From assembly GCA_014529385.2 (NCBI GenBank), contig CM043956.1, positions 64,236,620 to 64,300,619 of the forward strand: DNA of 64,000 nucleotides, written 5' to 3'. This DNA is from Adiantum capillus-veneris (taxonomy: Eukaryota > Streptophyta > Polypodiopsida > Polypodiales > Pteridaceae). Positions 23,454 through 35,770 of this stretch are shown in pieces. The position numbers and the translations under genes were made by a program. Positions within the stretch are counted from its first letter, which is position 1. Each line of letters starts with the position of its first letter. The notes beneath the pieces were generated by a model. It was not told the DNA's origin and ran no database searches. It worked only from the letters and a program-made list of their open reading frames with translations.

Positions 23454-23457
<4 letters not shown>

Positions 23458-25137
23458 CCCGCAAGGCTTTCTGCCTCTGTCTCTCTCTGTCTGCTCTAGA
23501 GTGTGTTTTGTTCGTGTCAATCCTCGGGCTTTCACTAAGGAACTTGAGAAGTCATCACTCATAGTTTCCCTTCCTAAGTCACCAGCTTTTTTTCCTACTT
23601 ATCAAATGGCCTAAATGATGTCAACATTGGCTTGCACCTTGAGGTTGGTTAATATTATCCAATGCCAACATTTAAGAAGTTGACATGAATGAAAGAATTC
23701 ATGATGAGATTCCTATCAAGGGCTCTTGGAGAAGCCCAAAAAACAAATTATGGTTGAAATGCTTTACTCAACATGTACACTAAGTGAGATCATGTACTGA
23801 AAAACCCACAACAAGCTCTCGATGGTATTAATGTTTGTAATTTAGGATGCCGCATATGTCAAGAAGGAAAAGAGTGAGGGTAAGGAAGTTGTGAGTAGTT
23901 TTCACACGAGGCAAGGTGAGAGCTCGTGTCCGACAAAAAGAAAAAATAGGCGTCAATTTTAGGTCTTAATCTGAATCTAGATCCCACTTTAAAATCTCTA
24001 CATCTCTAACCTTTTTTTAAAAAAAACATACGCACAGAGAATTGAATTTATAAAACACCTTTAAGCTCTATACCCTAAGCTTTAGAGCCTTATGCTTTAG
24101 ACCCACTTTAAAAATTCTACATCTTTAAGCTCTAGAGCCCCTTTTACAAATTTAAAATTCTAAATCCCTAAGTTGCAAACCACTTTAAAAACTCTAAAGT
24201 TCGAAGTCCTAAAACTCTAGCGTCTCGGGGTGACCCTCCTCCTACCTGTGGGTCCATGTAACCTTTTCACTTTCTTTAATTCAAAGTTTTACCTTCTTTA
24301 TAAAAAAAAACTATGGATCCTCATTGATCATTGAAGACCTTACTTTAAAAGTTCTACATCTTAAGTTCTAAACTTAGCTTTAAAATCTCTAAAAATAAAA
24401 ATAAAAAATCTCTAAAGATTAAAGCTCTAAAGAATAGATCCTTCCTTAAAGTTTGAACTAACAAAAATGACAACTTTAATCTTTCACCTCAAGTTTCAAC
24501 CGGGGAAAGAACTTCTAAAAATGAAAAGGCAACTCTTGGGATTTGTGGAGCCTATAAGGCTTTATCATTTAACCTCTAAGGCTGTCAACTTGGGATTTGT
24601 GGACCCTCTAAGGCTTTATTATTTAACCTCCAAGGCTGTCAACATTTCATGCTTTCAAAGGCAACCCAAAATCCTTTGATAAATAAACATTCATTTCATA
24701 CTTCAAAACTCAAGACATGTCCATCATTAGATTTACACACTCTTCATCTAAATGAGTGCCCACTATCTTATTTCAACCAATCAACATTTTTGGCCTATCA
24801 AAGAACTATTTTAGTCAACAAACAGAGAAGGCATCTCTATAGCCTTTGCCCTTTGGGCAGGCCAAAAATCTTATCTTTCGCTTGCCATGTGGTACTAATT
24901 TGCAAGGGTTATCCAATGGTCCAGAAATACCCCAAAATCCAACCCTTTACTAAGAACCAATTATACATTCCAAAAAAGGCCTCAAAGAATAAGGAATTAA
25001 AAAGTGCACTCATAAAAGTTTAATCCCATGGATGTGAAGTATTGATTCATTAAAATTTTCCTTAATATTTTAATTTATGAAAGAGTTTGTTCATTTTAAA
25101 ACCTCATAGAAATCCATTTCATTAAATTGTTTTATGA
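23454..25137. other. AT-rich sequence without recognised genes; 54-bp tandem duplication
   Basis: 24000-24450 is a field of degenerate words such as TTAAAATTCTACATCT and AAGCTCTAGAGCC, probably an old simple-repeat expansion. At 24535-24588 and 24589-24642 a 54-bp unit starting CTTGGGATTTGTGGA is repeated in tandem with about four differences. No gene is supported. Confidence 0.6.
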
Positions 25138-25168
25138 TTTCTTATCTTTATGAAGCCTATCTTTTCTT

Positions 25169-25808
25169 CTTTTTTTTTTTTTTTTGCAAAACTCACAATT
25201 GTGAGTGAATTATATTAATCAACCCAAAAAATTACAATGTCTTGTCATGCTCGTGTTGAGCCATGACATCAGCCAGGGACCATAATTACATCGGCTATCA
25301 GGGCAGCCATCCCAACCAACTCGCCCCCTTATCCTTGATACATAAGGTCCATTATCACGTTCTTTTGAGAACTTTTAATTGCCGATAGCCAAGATCTTCC
25401 CCCATACTAGGCATACCCTCTGCTGACAACAAGGCACAAGTAGTCCTAGACCAATCCCCTGAGTATTTCTTGCGTCCGAGCGTCCAAATTAGCACTTTGC
25501 TTTCTTGTATAATTTCTGCAAAGCTTGCCACCTCAAGACCTCCTTCAAACACACGACGGTTCCTTGTTTGCCATACATTATGCAAGAAGAAGTACCTGAC
25601 GATTTGAGTGTTGATGAGGATGGTTGGACACCTTGAATTCTTCCCTCCAAGAAATAGATCAGTCTTGTAAAAACCAATTTTCAATGTTCTTTGGATCCAC
25701 TTGCATATTTTCCCTGCGAGGCCTTTGATAGTTGGGCAATCATGAAGAGGTGGGCCAGATCTTCACTAGCCAACCTGCACCCTAAACATCGATCTGACCC
25801 AATCCCTC
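25169..25808 (-). mobile_element. 5'-truncated LINE with poly(A) and long target duplication
   Basis: A T run at 25170-25185 is the poly(A) tail on the minus strand. The flanks 25138-25168 and 25809-25839 share about 30 bases (starting TTTCTTAT, ending CTATCTTTTCTT) with one mismatch, a classic long target-site duplication of target-primed reverse transcription. Inside, frames read GSDRCLGCRLASEDLAHLF, VRYFFLHNVWQTRNRRVFEG and IIQESKVLIWTLGR, the zf-RVT and tail region at the end of plant LINE ORF2. Only the last about 600 bases of the LINE were inserted. Confidence 0.85.
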
Positions 25809-25839
25809 TTTCTTATGTTTATGAAGCCTATCTTTTCTT

Positions 25840-26639
25840 AAGAAAACTTTAAAATATTCTTTAGTTTTAGTTTGTCAATGGTCCCTTTATTTTGTTGTTT
25901 TTTGTTTACTTCTTTTTCATTTTACTTTGTTTTAAAATACAAGTGTGAGTCTTTTCCTTTGCTGTTAAAGTGCAACCCTTTGCAACTTATAACGCATTTG
26001 TGATTATGTACACATAATAAACAAAACAATTTTATATTAAAACACAATAAAAATGGCATGTGATTGTAGGCACTCATTAGGACTTCATGACTCCTCACCT
26101 TGTTAGTTTTTATAGGAGTCCTTTCATTCATAGCATTACATGGCCTGACAAGTCTACTTATCTTTCCTCATCCTTTTAGAATACCAATATTGAACCTTCA
26201 CCTTGTTTAAGGCCTTCAAGCCACATTTCACTTTTCCAAAGAAATTAGACAGGGTGAGGTGTCTCTAGGTGGCTGCCTACTAACTAAGGTAATGTATTGA
26301 AGCCATCTCGAAACTTTTAATGGGCTTTTAACATCCATGTCAACCTCTTTAAGTGCTATCTTGCTAGATAAAGTTTGGTGTCATTGTCAAGTTGATTACT
26401 AAACAAGGTAAAGGCTCACTTAGGCATTCTAAAACAAAGAAAGTAAAAGGAAGTTAAATGAGTTCTTAAATGAAGGGAAGTACCAAGTTACATTTTTAGG
26501 CTAAAGCAAAGAAAGGATAAGAAGTCAATTGAGAGACAATTAACCTCAAGCACTAGATGTGCCTTAAGGGTGCATTGTTTTCAAAAGGGGGCTTGTTCAA
26601 ATACGCAGAAGGATGTAGACATGGAGCTACTAATTATAA
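25840..26639. other. AT-rich, no recognised gene
   Basis: Nothing with coding or repeat structure was recognised. The left (3') part of the LINE at 26640-28862 may extend into it, but no poly(A) signal is visible. Confidence 0.4.
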
Positions 26640-26649
26640 CCTCTTGAGT

Positions 26650-27960
26650 AGCCTATGGAACTAAATGCATGTTTCCATTCTTTGGCATTAATGGATGTCC
26701 TTCTCTTTTTGAGCCTACAACATGAATGTGCTCAGTGCTCTCACGCACAATATCATTGAATTGATGCACAACATATTTTTCATCAAAGATGCAAAGGTTC
26801 CTAGCTCCAAGATCCCAATGCCGCCTTGGTTCTTGGATCTCGCCACCCATTGCCATGGATTCATGTATTTTGTGTTGTTCTTCCACAAAAATAATTTAAT
26901 AGGTTTTAGAAATTCTCTCCAATTGCATTTGCCCATTTTTAGAATTAGAGACACAAATGAGATGTATGGGATCATGAAGGCGTTAATCACAATGACTCCA
27001 TTGTGAAAAGGGAGGGACACATACTACCTCCTTCTCATTTTATTGTTGATCTTGTTCAAGAGACAGTCGAAACTTTGCGTATCCACCCCAAGTGGAGATT
27101 TGAGGTGTCTGAACATAGTGCCATTTTTTTTATAACTTCCCTTAACCATTCAGCCAGGTCAAACAAGTCACTTTTTGAGAGAGAAATCAATCTCAATTTC
27201 TTAATATTACACATCGAGATGGAAACAGTAGTGAATATTGAGAGCTCTTCTCTACATTTCTGAGTTGGCCTTTATAAAGGTTAGCAAATCATTCTGCAAA
27301 ATTTTTTACAAGCAATTGCTTTCCCCCTAGTAATGACAGACCTTGAATTTCCTCTTTTGTTGCATTTTCCTTGAGTGAGGTTACCAAAGGGTGTAAGCCA
27401 ATTGACAAGAGCAGTGGGGCAAGGGGGTAGCCTTGCTTGATATATCCTTTGACTTCAAAACATTCCCACAATCTTATTGTTGAAGAGGAGCTCATAGTAG
27501 CTTCCCTCCCCAAGCATGTGAACAATCACACACATTCTCGATTTAAAGCCCAACACCTTCATGACGCCAGTAATATATAACCACGAGAATCTGTCATAAG
27601 TCTTGTTTAGGTCAAGTTGAAGGAGGATACATTTTTGCTTGATGAAATTAGCATACTCAATGCTAACCATCACTGGAAAATTGTTGCCATATATAGATCA
27701 TCCTTTGATGAATCCATGTTGATGGGGGACGATGGCTTTGTCCCCAAGATTGGAGTCACTCTTAATGCGATAACCTAAGCTACTAACATCATAGGAATAG
27801 GTGACCAATGTTTTAAGAAGGATTAGTAGACTAATTTGGGAATAGGTTTGATCAGCCCTTTTTTCAAGCTAGCATCAATTTGTCCCTCAAACAAGGCCCT
27901 CTTCGCTAAGTGTGTTAGTGGGATTTTAAGATCCTTCCAAAAGTCTTTGAAGAATTCTTG
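26650..27960 (-). pseudogene. Reverse transcriptase of LINE K
   Basis: Frames in order: ALFEGQIDASLKKGLIKPIP, then VPHQHGFIKG before a stop, LLQLDLNKTYDRFSWLYI, VKGYIKQGYPLAPLLLSIGL, FRHLKSPLGVDTQSFDCLL, INNKMR and FHNGVIVINAFMIPYISFVS, then WVARSKNQGGIGILEL. These match consecutive plant LINE RT motifs. The YADD region between 27020 and 27290 is not readable. Many stops and frame changes. Confidence 0.8.
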
Positions 27961-28010
27961 GTCTAAAGCACCTTGAAAACTCCAAGGCATTCAAGTCCTT
28001 TTCTTCTATG

Positions 28011-28258
28011 TCACACTAAGGAGTGCCTTCATCTTAATTGTTGCCCACCTCCACAACAGTCAATCGAGAAGTGGAAAACTCCAAGGCATTCAAGTCCTTC
28101 AGACTCTTCATCTGAAGGACTCCAATTTCTTCCATTTTCCTCTTGCATATCACACTAAGGAGCACCTTCATCTTAATTGTTTCCCATCTCCACAACAATC
28201 AATCGGGAAGTGGACAACTCCAAGGCATTCAAGTCCTTCAAATTCTCGGTCTGAAGCA
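28011..28258 (-). repeat. Direct repeat (period 139 bp) inside LINE K
   Basis: A block of about 108 bp starting TCACACTAAGGAG occurs at 28011-28118 and 28150-28258, about 90% alike. The word AACTCCAAGGCATTCAAGTC also occurs a third time near 27977. It lies between the ORF1 and ORF2 remnants. Confidence 0.8.
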
Positions 28259-28417
28259 CCTTGATGAAGTTCCTCAAATTAATGGGAGTTTCTTGACTAT
28301 CAAGAGGGTTCTCCTTATGGTGGAAATTGTTATGTGTCCAAGGTTTTTACTCGCTTACATTTTATTAGAGAGACTTGGTGCCAACCCAGTTGGAGACTAT
28401 CGGTTTTGTGTAGGAGG

Positions 28418-28862
28418 TCACTTACACTTTTTTGCCACATCACTCATCATTCCATTTGCACACTTCAAATGGAAGTCTCTAGCAAAGTGATTGAAACCTT
28501 TGCATTTAAAGCATGCTCCAAAGAACGTGCCAAACTTGAGAGGGATCACTTTTAAACTGGCCCCAACATTAATTACCATACTCTTCGGAGGAGGTTTGCA
28601 TTCATCCCAACATAAGCAAACTTTATTTGCGGCATTTCTAAGCTTTGTACATGTTGGCACAAATAGTGTTCTTAAAGTACTTGCAAGGTCTTTGAAATTG
28701 TCCCAAAACCACATCAGCAAGTTCACAAATTCAACCCACATCGAGCACATGTCCTTGAAGGGCTCAAAAGATTTGAAGGAAATTCCCATGGTAGAATGCA
28801 AACCAAGGACCGGTTGTCGTTGAACCAAACAGTAAATAAAACCTTGGTTAGATACTGGATAT
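28418..28862 (-). pseudogene. ORF1 of LINE K, C-terminal part (DUF4283-like and zinc knuckle)
   Basis: Reads STMGISFKSFEPFKDMCSMW, VEFVNLLMWFWDN, PPPKSMVINV and CFKCKGFNHFARDF. This follows the plant LINE ORF1 pattern of a DUF4283-type RNA-binding domain followed by a CCHC knuckle. The fourth ligand Cys is Phe. The rest of ORF1 lies at 48922-49590, beyond the 20-kb insertion. Confidence 0.7.
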
Positions 28863-29400
28863 TGCAACAGATGGGAGTGGGACATGCCTGAAAAAACATG
28901 CTACTGTGATAAGATCTACAGATCTACATACCTGATGAACCATACTTGCACGTAATTGAACGATTGGAGAGAGACACAAAGCGAGACAAAGCATCTACAT
29001 ACCTGATGAACCATACTTGCACGTAATTGAACGATTGGAGAGAGACACAAAGCGAGACAAAGCACAAAAGCACGTGCTAGTACACCTCCTACAACAAACT
29101 GCTACACCAGCACAGAGAGAGGATAGGTGAGAGAAGAGAAGAAGAACACAAACATTGGGTGCAATCTCCCCCCATGCAAGAGTGAGCATTTTCCTCTTGC
29201 ATATATTTACTTATAGATTTCTAGAATGCTCATAATGATTGCAAACTATTTGCTCAAACATGAAGTGACCATATCTCATAAAGAGCACTTTAATAAGTAA
29301 AAATCCATAATCTTGCTATCCTTTTGCATAGTCCATAGTTCACTTATGCTTTTGCCACCTACCAGCTACATTAAATAACTATTTATCAATTTTCATTATA
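28863..29400 (-). repeat. 3' LTR of element E, with 71-bp tandem duplication
   Basis: 538 bp. ATCTACATACCTGATGAACC starts a 71-bp unit at 28922 and again at 28993 with perfect or near-perfect identity; the other LTR has a single related segment plus an (AT)n(AG)n tract. Without the duplication the two LTRs are of similar length. Confidence 0.8.
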
Positions 29401-30845
29401 TACCTCTTCGTTAAAAAGAAATTGTCCTCAGTTGCTTTTAAGAATATGCAAATCATACTTGTCAAAAATAATGATTAAGATTATGTGTGAGAAATATCAT
29501 GGAACAAAATAAAGAGTCATAAACAAACAAATTTTCTTATGCCTGCCGTCATCCACATATTGCATATTCTAGTGTCCCATACCACAAGAATAAGCAGCAT
29601 ATGTCATATCCTAATGTCTTAGGATATCATTGGACACACTCATTATTCAATAATCAATTTTCATAAATTTCAAGTCCAATTCCATACACATTGTCGACAA
29701 CCAATCATCATAAACTGAATCCAAGTCCAATTCCAATTCCAAATCACTTCCATCATATAACGAGGTAACAAAATCATACTAGGGATAGTGGTGGCAAGCC
29801 ACTACACCATGATTTTGTGATCGGTGTTGCCTAATTCAGTGAATTGAAACCAATGGGACGTGCTACCTAAATCGACAAATCTGCATTTATGATGCCTAAA
29901 ATGGTGAATATGCACTTAATATTGTCTAAACTAGTGAATTTGTTGTTTGTTGGTGTGTGCTGCCTAAATTGGCGACTCTACACTTGTGCTGCCCCAATCG
30001 ATGAATTTGCACAAATAATTGAATCGATGAGTTTGCACTAGGATAAGCATTTACACACTGTCTAAATCTAAAAATCTGTGTGCATGTGACCTATGGACTA
30101 GGCAAGGTATAAAAGACAAAAATATTTACTACCTATTTGATACCAAATTGGTGCAGATTGTAATAGTGAAGTACATGCAAAGTGTTGTCGATCATCCTCC
30201 CAAATCACTTGAGCCCATGTGAGTACCTTTATAGCTTAATGATAAATCATCTCGTTAGTAATTCTATTTATTACAAGTCCAATTGCTAATTCAAGAAATA
30301 GCACATTTCCACAGCTTAGAAGAGTTCTTTTGTCTAAAAGTGACCGATGGAATTCTTCCTTGTCACAAATGAATTGAGCTTGTCTCGTTAGGTAAATCTG
30401 CAAAGAAAAATAACTTACAAGAAAAGAAAGAAGGTTAGCATTATCATAGTAGTACATTAAGCTAATAGATTGCAGTATAAGTAGATGTTGTGATAGATGG
30501 TGCACAATGTGGAGATCTTAAGAAGGAAATAAAATAAACACTTTTATGATGCATTGTATATGGCATTTAAGCCTATAGATCAAGAGAATTGAGTCACCAA
30601 AGAAAATGCAAATGATGTTGTTAGATGTATATTAGTAAAATGCACAATGCGATTGCTTCTTTATGAATACTTTGTTTCTAAGGGTATGTAAGCAACAAGC
30701 TTAAAAGGGTTAGTAGTGCAAGTTATATACTTATCACAACATAGATAAGGATTTTAACCAAATTTATCTCTCTCTCTCCCAAATGCATACATTCAACACC
30801 TCGGCCATCCTTTATCAACTTCCCTCACCCCAAGAGCAGCCTGCC

Positions 30846-30916
<71 letters not shown>

Positions 30917-31402
30917 GCATCCTTGTATGCATGCAAGCACCTCACAATATTCTCCATGTTTTGAAATCACGTGTCCTTCAAGGAGGTAGAACCCACACAT
31001 GTTTAGGCTAAAATTCAAAACAATTGTTGGTATTTACACAGAAACTTGTAAACTTTATCGGTTTTCCTAAAGACAAGAACGTAATGATGCCAAGATTTTG
31101 CAATTTCCACCAATTTAAAGCATCTCTAAATTAATTGTCTCGTAAAACTTACATATTGTGGAGCGCTCATCAATGTCTGAACTTAACATAAGGTCAAATT
31201 ATGGCTTTTTAGATGCAATTCTGACAATTGTACTCATCTCCCCCTAACAAGTACTAGTGAAAGAATTGGTGATATTCACAATCATTATACATCTGCAATT
31301 ACTCTTTACATTCAATATTATATTACAGAGTGATTTTAAAATGTCCTTGGATGTCCACTTGCCTCATTGATTTGACTCTATCTAAAGGACATTATAATAA
31401 GA
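29401..31402 (-). other. Internal region of element E, right of its 3' LTR
   Basis: Begins with a purine-rich tract on the minus strand (AACGAAGAGGTA at 29401-29412) directly against the LTR. At 29825-30075 it has degenerate repeats of a GCCTAAAnTGGTGAATnTGCAC-like word. A (CT)n run of 65 bp lies at 30849-30913. No coding motif was recognised. Confidence 0.55.
30849..30913 (+). repeat. (CT)n microsatellite
   Basis: About 32 uninterrupted CT units inside the non-coding part of element E. Confidence 0.95.
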
Positions 31403-31629
31403 TGTTGGAATTAGGGTTGCAAGGAAACGCACACAGCTTGGAGAAGATGAAGGAAGCTTAAGGCACACAACTAAGAGTGTATTACTTAGTGTGCAATGGA
31501 AAGATAGATAGCCCTAGAGTGATGGGCATATATACAATGCACGGGGGAAAAAACCTCCTAAAGAGGGAAAAAATGCCCCGGTGGTCCTAGTGTGTTCACA
31601 CACATCACTACCACATGTATATGGTAACA
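31403..31629 (-). repeat. 3' LTR of copia F
   Basis: 227 bp, TG...CA; the purine tract AAGGGGGGATT (minus, 31630-31640) lies directly beside it. Confidence 0.93.
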
Positions 31630-31979
31630 AATCCCCCCTTGAGTGATGCGGTAAACAAGAGCTGGCACATGAGTAAAGGGAAGTGCCATGCCCTGAGGAC
31701 ATGATCAGTCCACAAAGGGGAGTAAGCCCAAAGCTTTGCAGAAATCTTTGAGCTTCTCACGAGACAATGCCTTTGTGCAAAGATCTGCAAGGTTGTCCTA
31801 TGTTGGCACATAAGCCAAGCTGATATCTCCTGCTGAGAGCCTCTCCCTGGAATAGTGGTAATGCACCTCAATGTGCTTTGTGCGAGCATGAAAACTGGGT
31901 TCCTTGCAACTGCCCATGCGCTCTGATTGTCAGTGTAGATAGTGTTGGCAGTGTCATGTCCAACACCCAAATCAGCCAT
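31608..31979 (-). pseudogene. RNase H end of copia F
   Basis: Reads ADLGVGHDTANTIYTDNQSA and WAVARNPVF, the last conserved copia RNase H motif with catalytic Asp in TDNQSA. The frame then drifts and runs into the LTR, so the end is frameshifted. The first RNase H Asp (FSDLDWAGC) lies in the preceding frame near 32140. Confidence 0.8.
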
Positions 31980-32001
31980 AAGGCGTCTGAGCCATACACA
32001 C

Positions 32002-33262
32002 TCAACCGTAGCTGTGAAGAATGCAACTAGAAGTGGCCACAGTAGGTTGCTTCTTGATCAACCATGATATACATGAACTGCCAAGCATGAAACAAAAACC
32101 ACTTGTGGACACTCGCGTGTCAAAACAACCAGCCCAATCTAAGTCTGAAAAAGCATGTAAGTCTGGTGGCAATGATCCCCCCTTGAGATAAAACAAGCCA
32201 AGATGTAAAGTGCCACTAAGGTAGCGGAAAATCCTCTTAACAGCTTGCCAATGCTTAGACCCTCGGCTATGCATAAATCTGCTAACTTGTGAGACTGCAA
32301 ATTGAATATCCAGCCTCGTGTTGCATACATAAATGAGACAGCCAACAACAGTTTGGTAAAGAGTGACATCTATACGATCACCAACATCATGAAGACTCAA
32401 TTTCAAACCTGTTTCCATGGGAGTGGTAATAGGTTTGCAATCCTCAAGTCCAAACTTACATAGCAATGTCTCTATGTAACTTTTCTGACACAAGGCAATA
32501 CCACCATCACACTGCTTAAACTGTATGCCCAAATAATGATGCAACAGCCCCAAATCTTTCATCTTGAAAGTAGCATTCAAATCAGCCTTAAATTCAGCAA
32601 TATGTCTCTCATTTGGTCTAGTGATCAGCAGATCATCTACATAAAGAACCACAATGAGAAGTACATCACCCTCACGCTTTACATACAATGTGCTTTCTGT
32701 TGGACTGTTATGAAAGCCTTGTTTGACCAAATGAGTGTCAGCTTTCTCATACCAAGCACGAGGAGATTGCTTCAACCCATACAAGCTTTCTTACATCTGC
32801 ACACCTTCTCCTCTTGTCCTTTCTTGATAAAACCGCAAGGTTGCGTTACATAAACTTCCTTAAATATGTCACCATTCGAGAAAGCAGTAACAATGTCTGA
32901 TTGATGTACATCCCAACCAAAATGAGCTGCTAATGCACATAGAAAATGCACAGAGTCATACGACAAGTGGGAGCAAAAGTCTCTTCATAATCTATGCCTT
33001 TTTGCTGTGCATAACCCTTTGCAACAAGTCGAGCCTTATGGTGATGGATCTCACCATCCGGCTTGCGTTTCAACTTGTAAACCCACTTCGTACCAATGGC
33101 ATTTTTGCCAAGAGGCAAATCACATAAAGTCCATGTGTCATTTTCTATAAGTGCATCATATTCTGATTGCATGGCAGCCATCCAATTTTTTGAATTTTGT
33201 GCTTCATCAAAAGTCAGAGGTTCCTCAACATCATGTAAGCTAGATAGACATAACCAAAGCAT
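32002..33262 (-). pseudogene. Reverse transcriptase of copia F
   Basis: Three overlapping frames. The first reads NWMAAMQSEYDALIENDTW and IGTKWVYKLKRKPDG and KARLVAKGYAQQKGIDYEET; the second covers HFGWDVHQSDIVTAFSNG; the third (260 codons) starts MYGLKQSPRAWYEK, has LYVDDLLIT and LGIQFKQCDGGIAL, and ends with the RNase H start DLDWAGCFDTRVSTSGFCF. The YVDD box is kept. Frameshifts near 32780 and 32950 break the frame. Confidence 0.9.
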
Positions 33263-33758
33263 AACAATCTAATGCATAAGATGCATGGAGAGAGCCTGAA
33301 CGAGTACGACTAGACAAAGGTGCATCCAACTTACTATCATGCAATGTATGCAACAACCATTTTGGCTTACCTCTAGCCTGCTCATTTTCAGCCCTTTCCT
33401 CATCAAGTACATCATGTACATCTGCATCAATAATAGGCTGATCTGTAACATTTTCAGAAACCCCCATAGGCTGTACATTTGCCTCATTGGAATTTACATT
33501 TGAACTTCCACCACTGAAAAGAGGCAACAAAGTGTCATAAATGTCTTGTAGGCTTACATTATTGTCTCTAGTACATGACAGCAAGGGTTGAACATAATCT
33601 TCCACAAACACTACATCCCATGCAACCAGAATATGCTTTGTTTGCGGATGATACAATCTGCAACCTTTGCTTTCAGCACTATAACCAACAAAAATACATT
33701 TGACAGCCTTATCATCCAATTTTCTACGTTGTGTTTGTGGCGCCAAAGCATATGCCAA
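33240..33758 (-). pseudogene. Integrase C-terminus and linker of copia F
   Basis: 172 codons: DDKAVKCIFVGYSAESKGCR and LYHPQTKHILVAWDVVF, the conserved block after the copia integrase core, then an acidic, low-complexity linker and SRTRSGSLHAS leading to RT. Confidence 0.85.
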
Positions 33759-34252
33759 ACAACAGGCTTTCTATCATGCCATGCTTCATATGGAGTAATA
33801 GATCGCAAAGCTTTTGTAGGACACTTGTTAAGTACATAAGTGGCACACATGATGGCCTCAAGCCAAAAAGAATGCGGCAAAACTCGACTTTTGACCACAT
33901 ATCCTGCCATTTTCGTAAGTGACTTGTTTTTCCTCTTAGCAACACCATTTTACTGAGGTGTATACGGCACTGCACATTGGTGTTTTATCCCATGACTAGC
34001 CAAAAATGCATTAAATTCATGAGACATATAATCCCCCCCTCGATCGCAACGGAGGGTGCCCATAGTACATTTCGATACATTTTCAGCCATAGCCAGAAAT
34101 TGTTTGAAGCACATGAAAACTTTGGACTTCGCTTTAAGCGAAAATGCCCATGCATGCCTGGAGTAATCATCAATGAAAGTCACGAAGTAAAGGTAATTGC
34201 CCAAGGGCGGAGTTTGCATGGGTCCACAAATATCACTATACACAAGCTGCAA
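33611..34252 (-). pseudogene. Integrase core of copia F
   Basis: Starts VYSDICGPMQTPPLGNYLYF and FIDDYSRHAWAF, with first catalytic Asp. The second Asp is present in LRCDRGGDY. The third motif reads PYTPQ, then a stop, then NGVAKRKNKSL: a nonsense codon replaces Gln and Lys replaces the catalytic Glu. The frame changes near 33950. Integration by this copy is not possible. Confidence 0.87.
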
Positions 34253-34297
34253 CCTGCATGTGGCCCTAACTGAACCATCCTTTGGAAACTTAGAACG

Positions 34298-34869
34298 CTA
34301 CATTTTACCCACAATATAACCTTCACAAACATGTTTGGCAGGTGCTTCAAGAGATGGCAAAGAAGCAACCATATCAGATTTCTGCAAACGCAACAAACTG
34401 GTAAAATTTAGATGACCAAAACGAGCATACCAAAGTTTTGCATCTGAAATAGCTTTTGAATCCACAACTGCATTTGCAAAATTTTTCCCACACGTGTCAT
34501 ACAAAGTGACCTTATACAACCCACATCATAATATGCCAGATGCAACAATTTCATCACCAAAACTGAGATCATGTACTGTACATCTGTCTCCACAAACTTG
34601 AGTACAAGTCCAAGTCTAGCAAGTGCAGATATAGACACGAGATTTTTCTTGATCTCAGGTACATAAAGTGCATCAACAAGTGTGAAAGAGCTGCCATTTG
34701 CAGCAGTAAGCACGGTCTTTCCAACTCCCTGAACCGGATAAGAGGCATTGTTGGCACAAGTGACAGAATTCCCATGAGGGACAGACTCGAGAGAGGTAAA
34801 GAATTCACGATGTGAGGTAATGTGCTTTGTAGCACCATTATCGAAATACCACACGTGAATCTGCAGCAA
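34298..34869 (-). pseudogene. Protease and GAG-pre-integrase of copia F
   Basis: The protease starts VWYFDNGATKHITSHREFF; DSGAT has become DNGAT. It continues FTLVDALYVPEIKKNLVSIS. After a frameshift a second frame reads LWYARFGHLNFTSLLRL and HVCEGYIVGKM, the HHCC domain, with the Cys-rich end altered. Confidence 0.85.
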
Positions 34870-35629
34870 CTAACATGCATGCATCATGGACAATAGGATT
34901 GTAAGTGCACTTTGCACTAAAAGCCCATTCTGCATCAACATCAACATCACAATCTTCTTTCACAGAAGACTCAACAATGGCTGCATTTGTAGTGGAACCA
35001 GCATTTGCAATGGAACCACCCTCTTTCTTCTTAGCCTCTTTGGCTTTCAACTTAAGACACTGCTTGATCAAGTGATCGTTAGCTTTACAATAATGGCAAT
35101 GCATCTTATTTTTGCCCTTATCACTAGAACTTCCAAACGAATTGCTGTCAGTGGAAGCATTAGAACATGCGATTTTCCACTTGTAGAAGAACCATAAGAA
35201 GTGGTTGCATTGCTGTTACCACCCTTTCTTTGAGAAACAATAAAATCCTGTTCAACTGCACGCTGTCTACTCCTGTTTTTTTTGGGAAGTGACTCTCTGC
35301 AATAGCAATGTGCACAATGCATCAAACTTGACAACTTCAAGATTTCCTTGGGTCATAAGTCTCCAAGTACTAGCAAAAGTTTGGTAAGAATCTAGTAAGG
35401 CATCAAGAACAATCTGCACAAGGGAACTGTCTGAAATGACTTCACCTGAAAAATAATTTGCTCATTGATATCCTTGACACCATCAAGGAAAGTGTCCATA
35501 TCATCTTCCTCATGCATAATCTTCGACTCTAGCTCTTTAGGCAGCAATGCAATTTTTGCCTCATTGCGGCTTGCATAAAGACCAACCAGAATATCCCAAG
35601 CATGTTTTGCAGATTTCGTTGAACAAATG
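34838..35629 (-). pseudogene. gag C-terminal part with zinc knuckle (copia F)
   Basis: After the G insertion point the gag frame reads HICSTKSAKHAWDILVGLYA and ESKIMHEEDDMDTFLDGVKD, then breaks. A later frame has MHCHYCKANDHLIKQCLKLK, an intact CX2CX4HX4C knuckle followed by a Lys-rich stretch and an acidic linker to the protease. Confidence 0.85.
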
Positions 35630-35727
35630 TGTTGGGAGAAGAGATGGGGAGACCGATTGCTTAAATTATCCAACACATGCTCACAAACATCACCATAACC
35701 TTTCCACCTCTTTTCCCAATTTCCAAG

Positions 35728-35770
<43 letters not shown>

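Larger units (their letters stand above)
26640..28862 (-). mobile_element. LINE K, 3' part (host of the nested elements)
   Basis: Minus-strand L1-type LINE. ORF2 RT remnants lie at 26650-27960 and the C-terminal part of ORF1 at 28418-28862. It is interrupted at 28862 by element E and resumes at 48922-49590. GATAT at 28858-28862 and 48917-48921 is the target duplication of E. Joining the flanks at this 5-mer gives an open frame across the site, e.g. NHGKRVDYIQYLTKVLF, which supports the reconstruction. The region between ORF1 and ORF2 is short and repetitive, so the endonuclease seems deleted. Confidence 0.75.

Noticed and set aside
28011-29063. CRISPR-like regular repeats
   Set aside because: Only two copies per repeat, no spacers of equal length, and a plant nuclear context.
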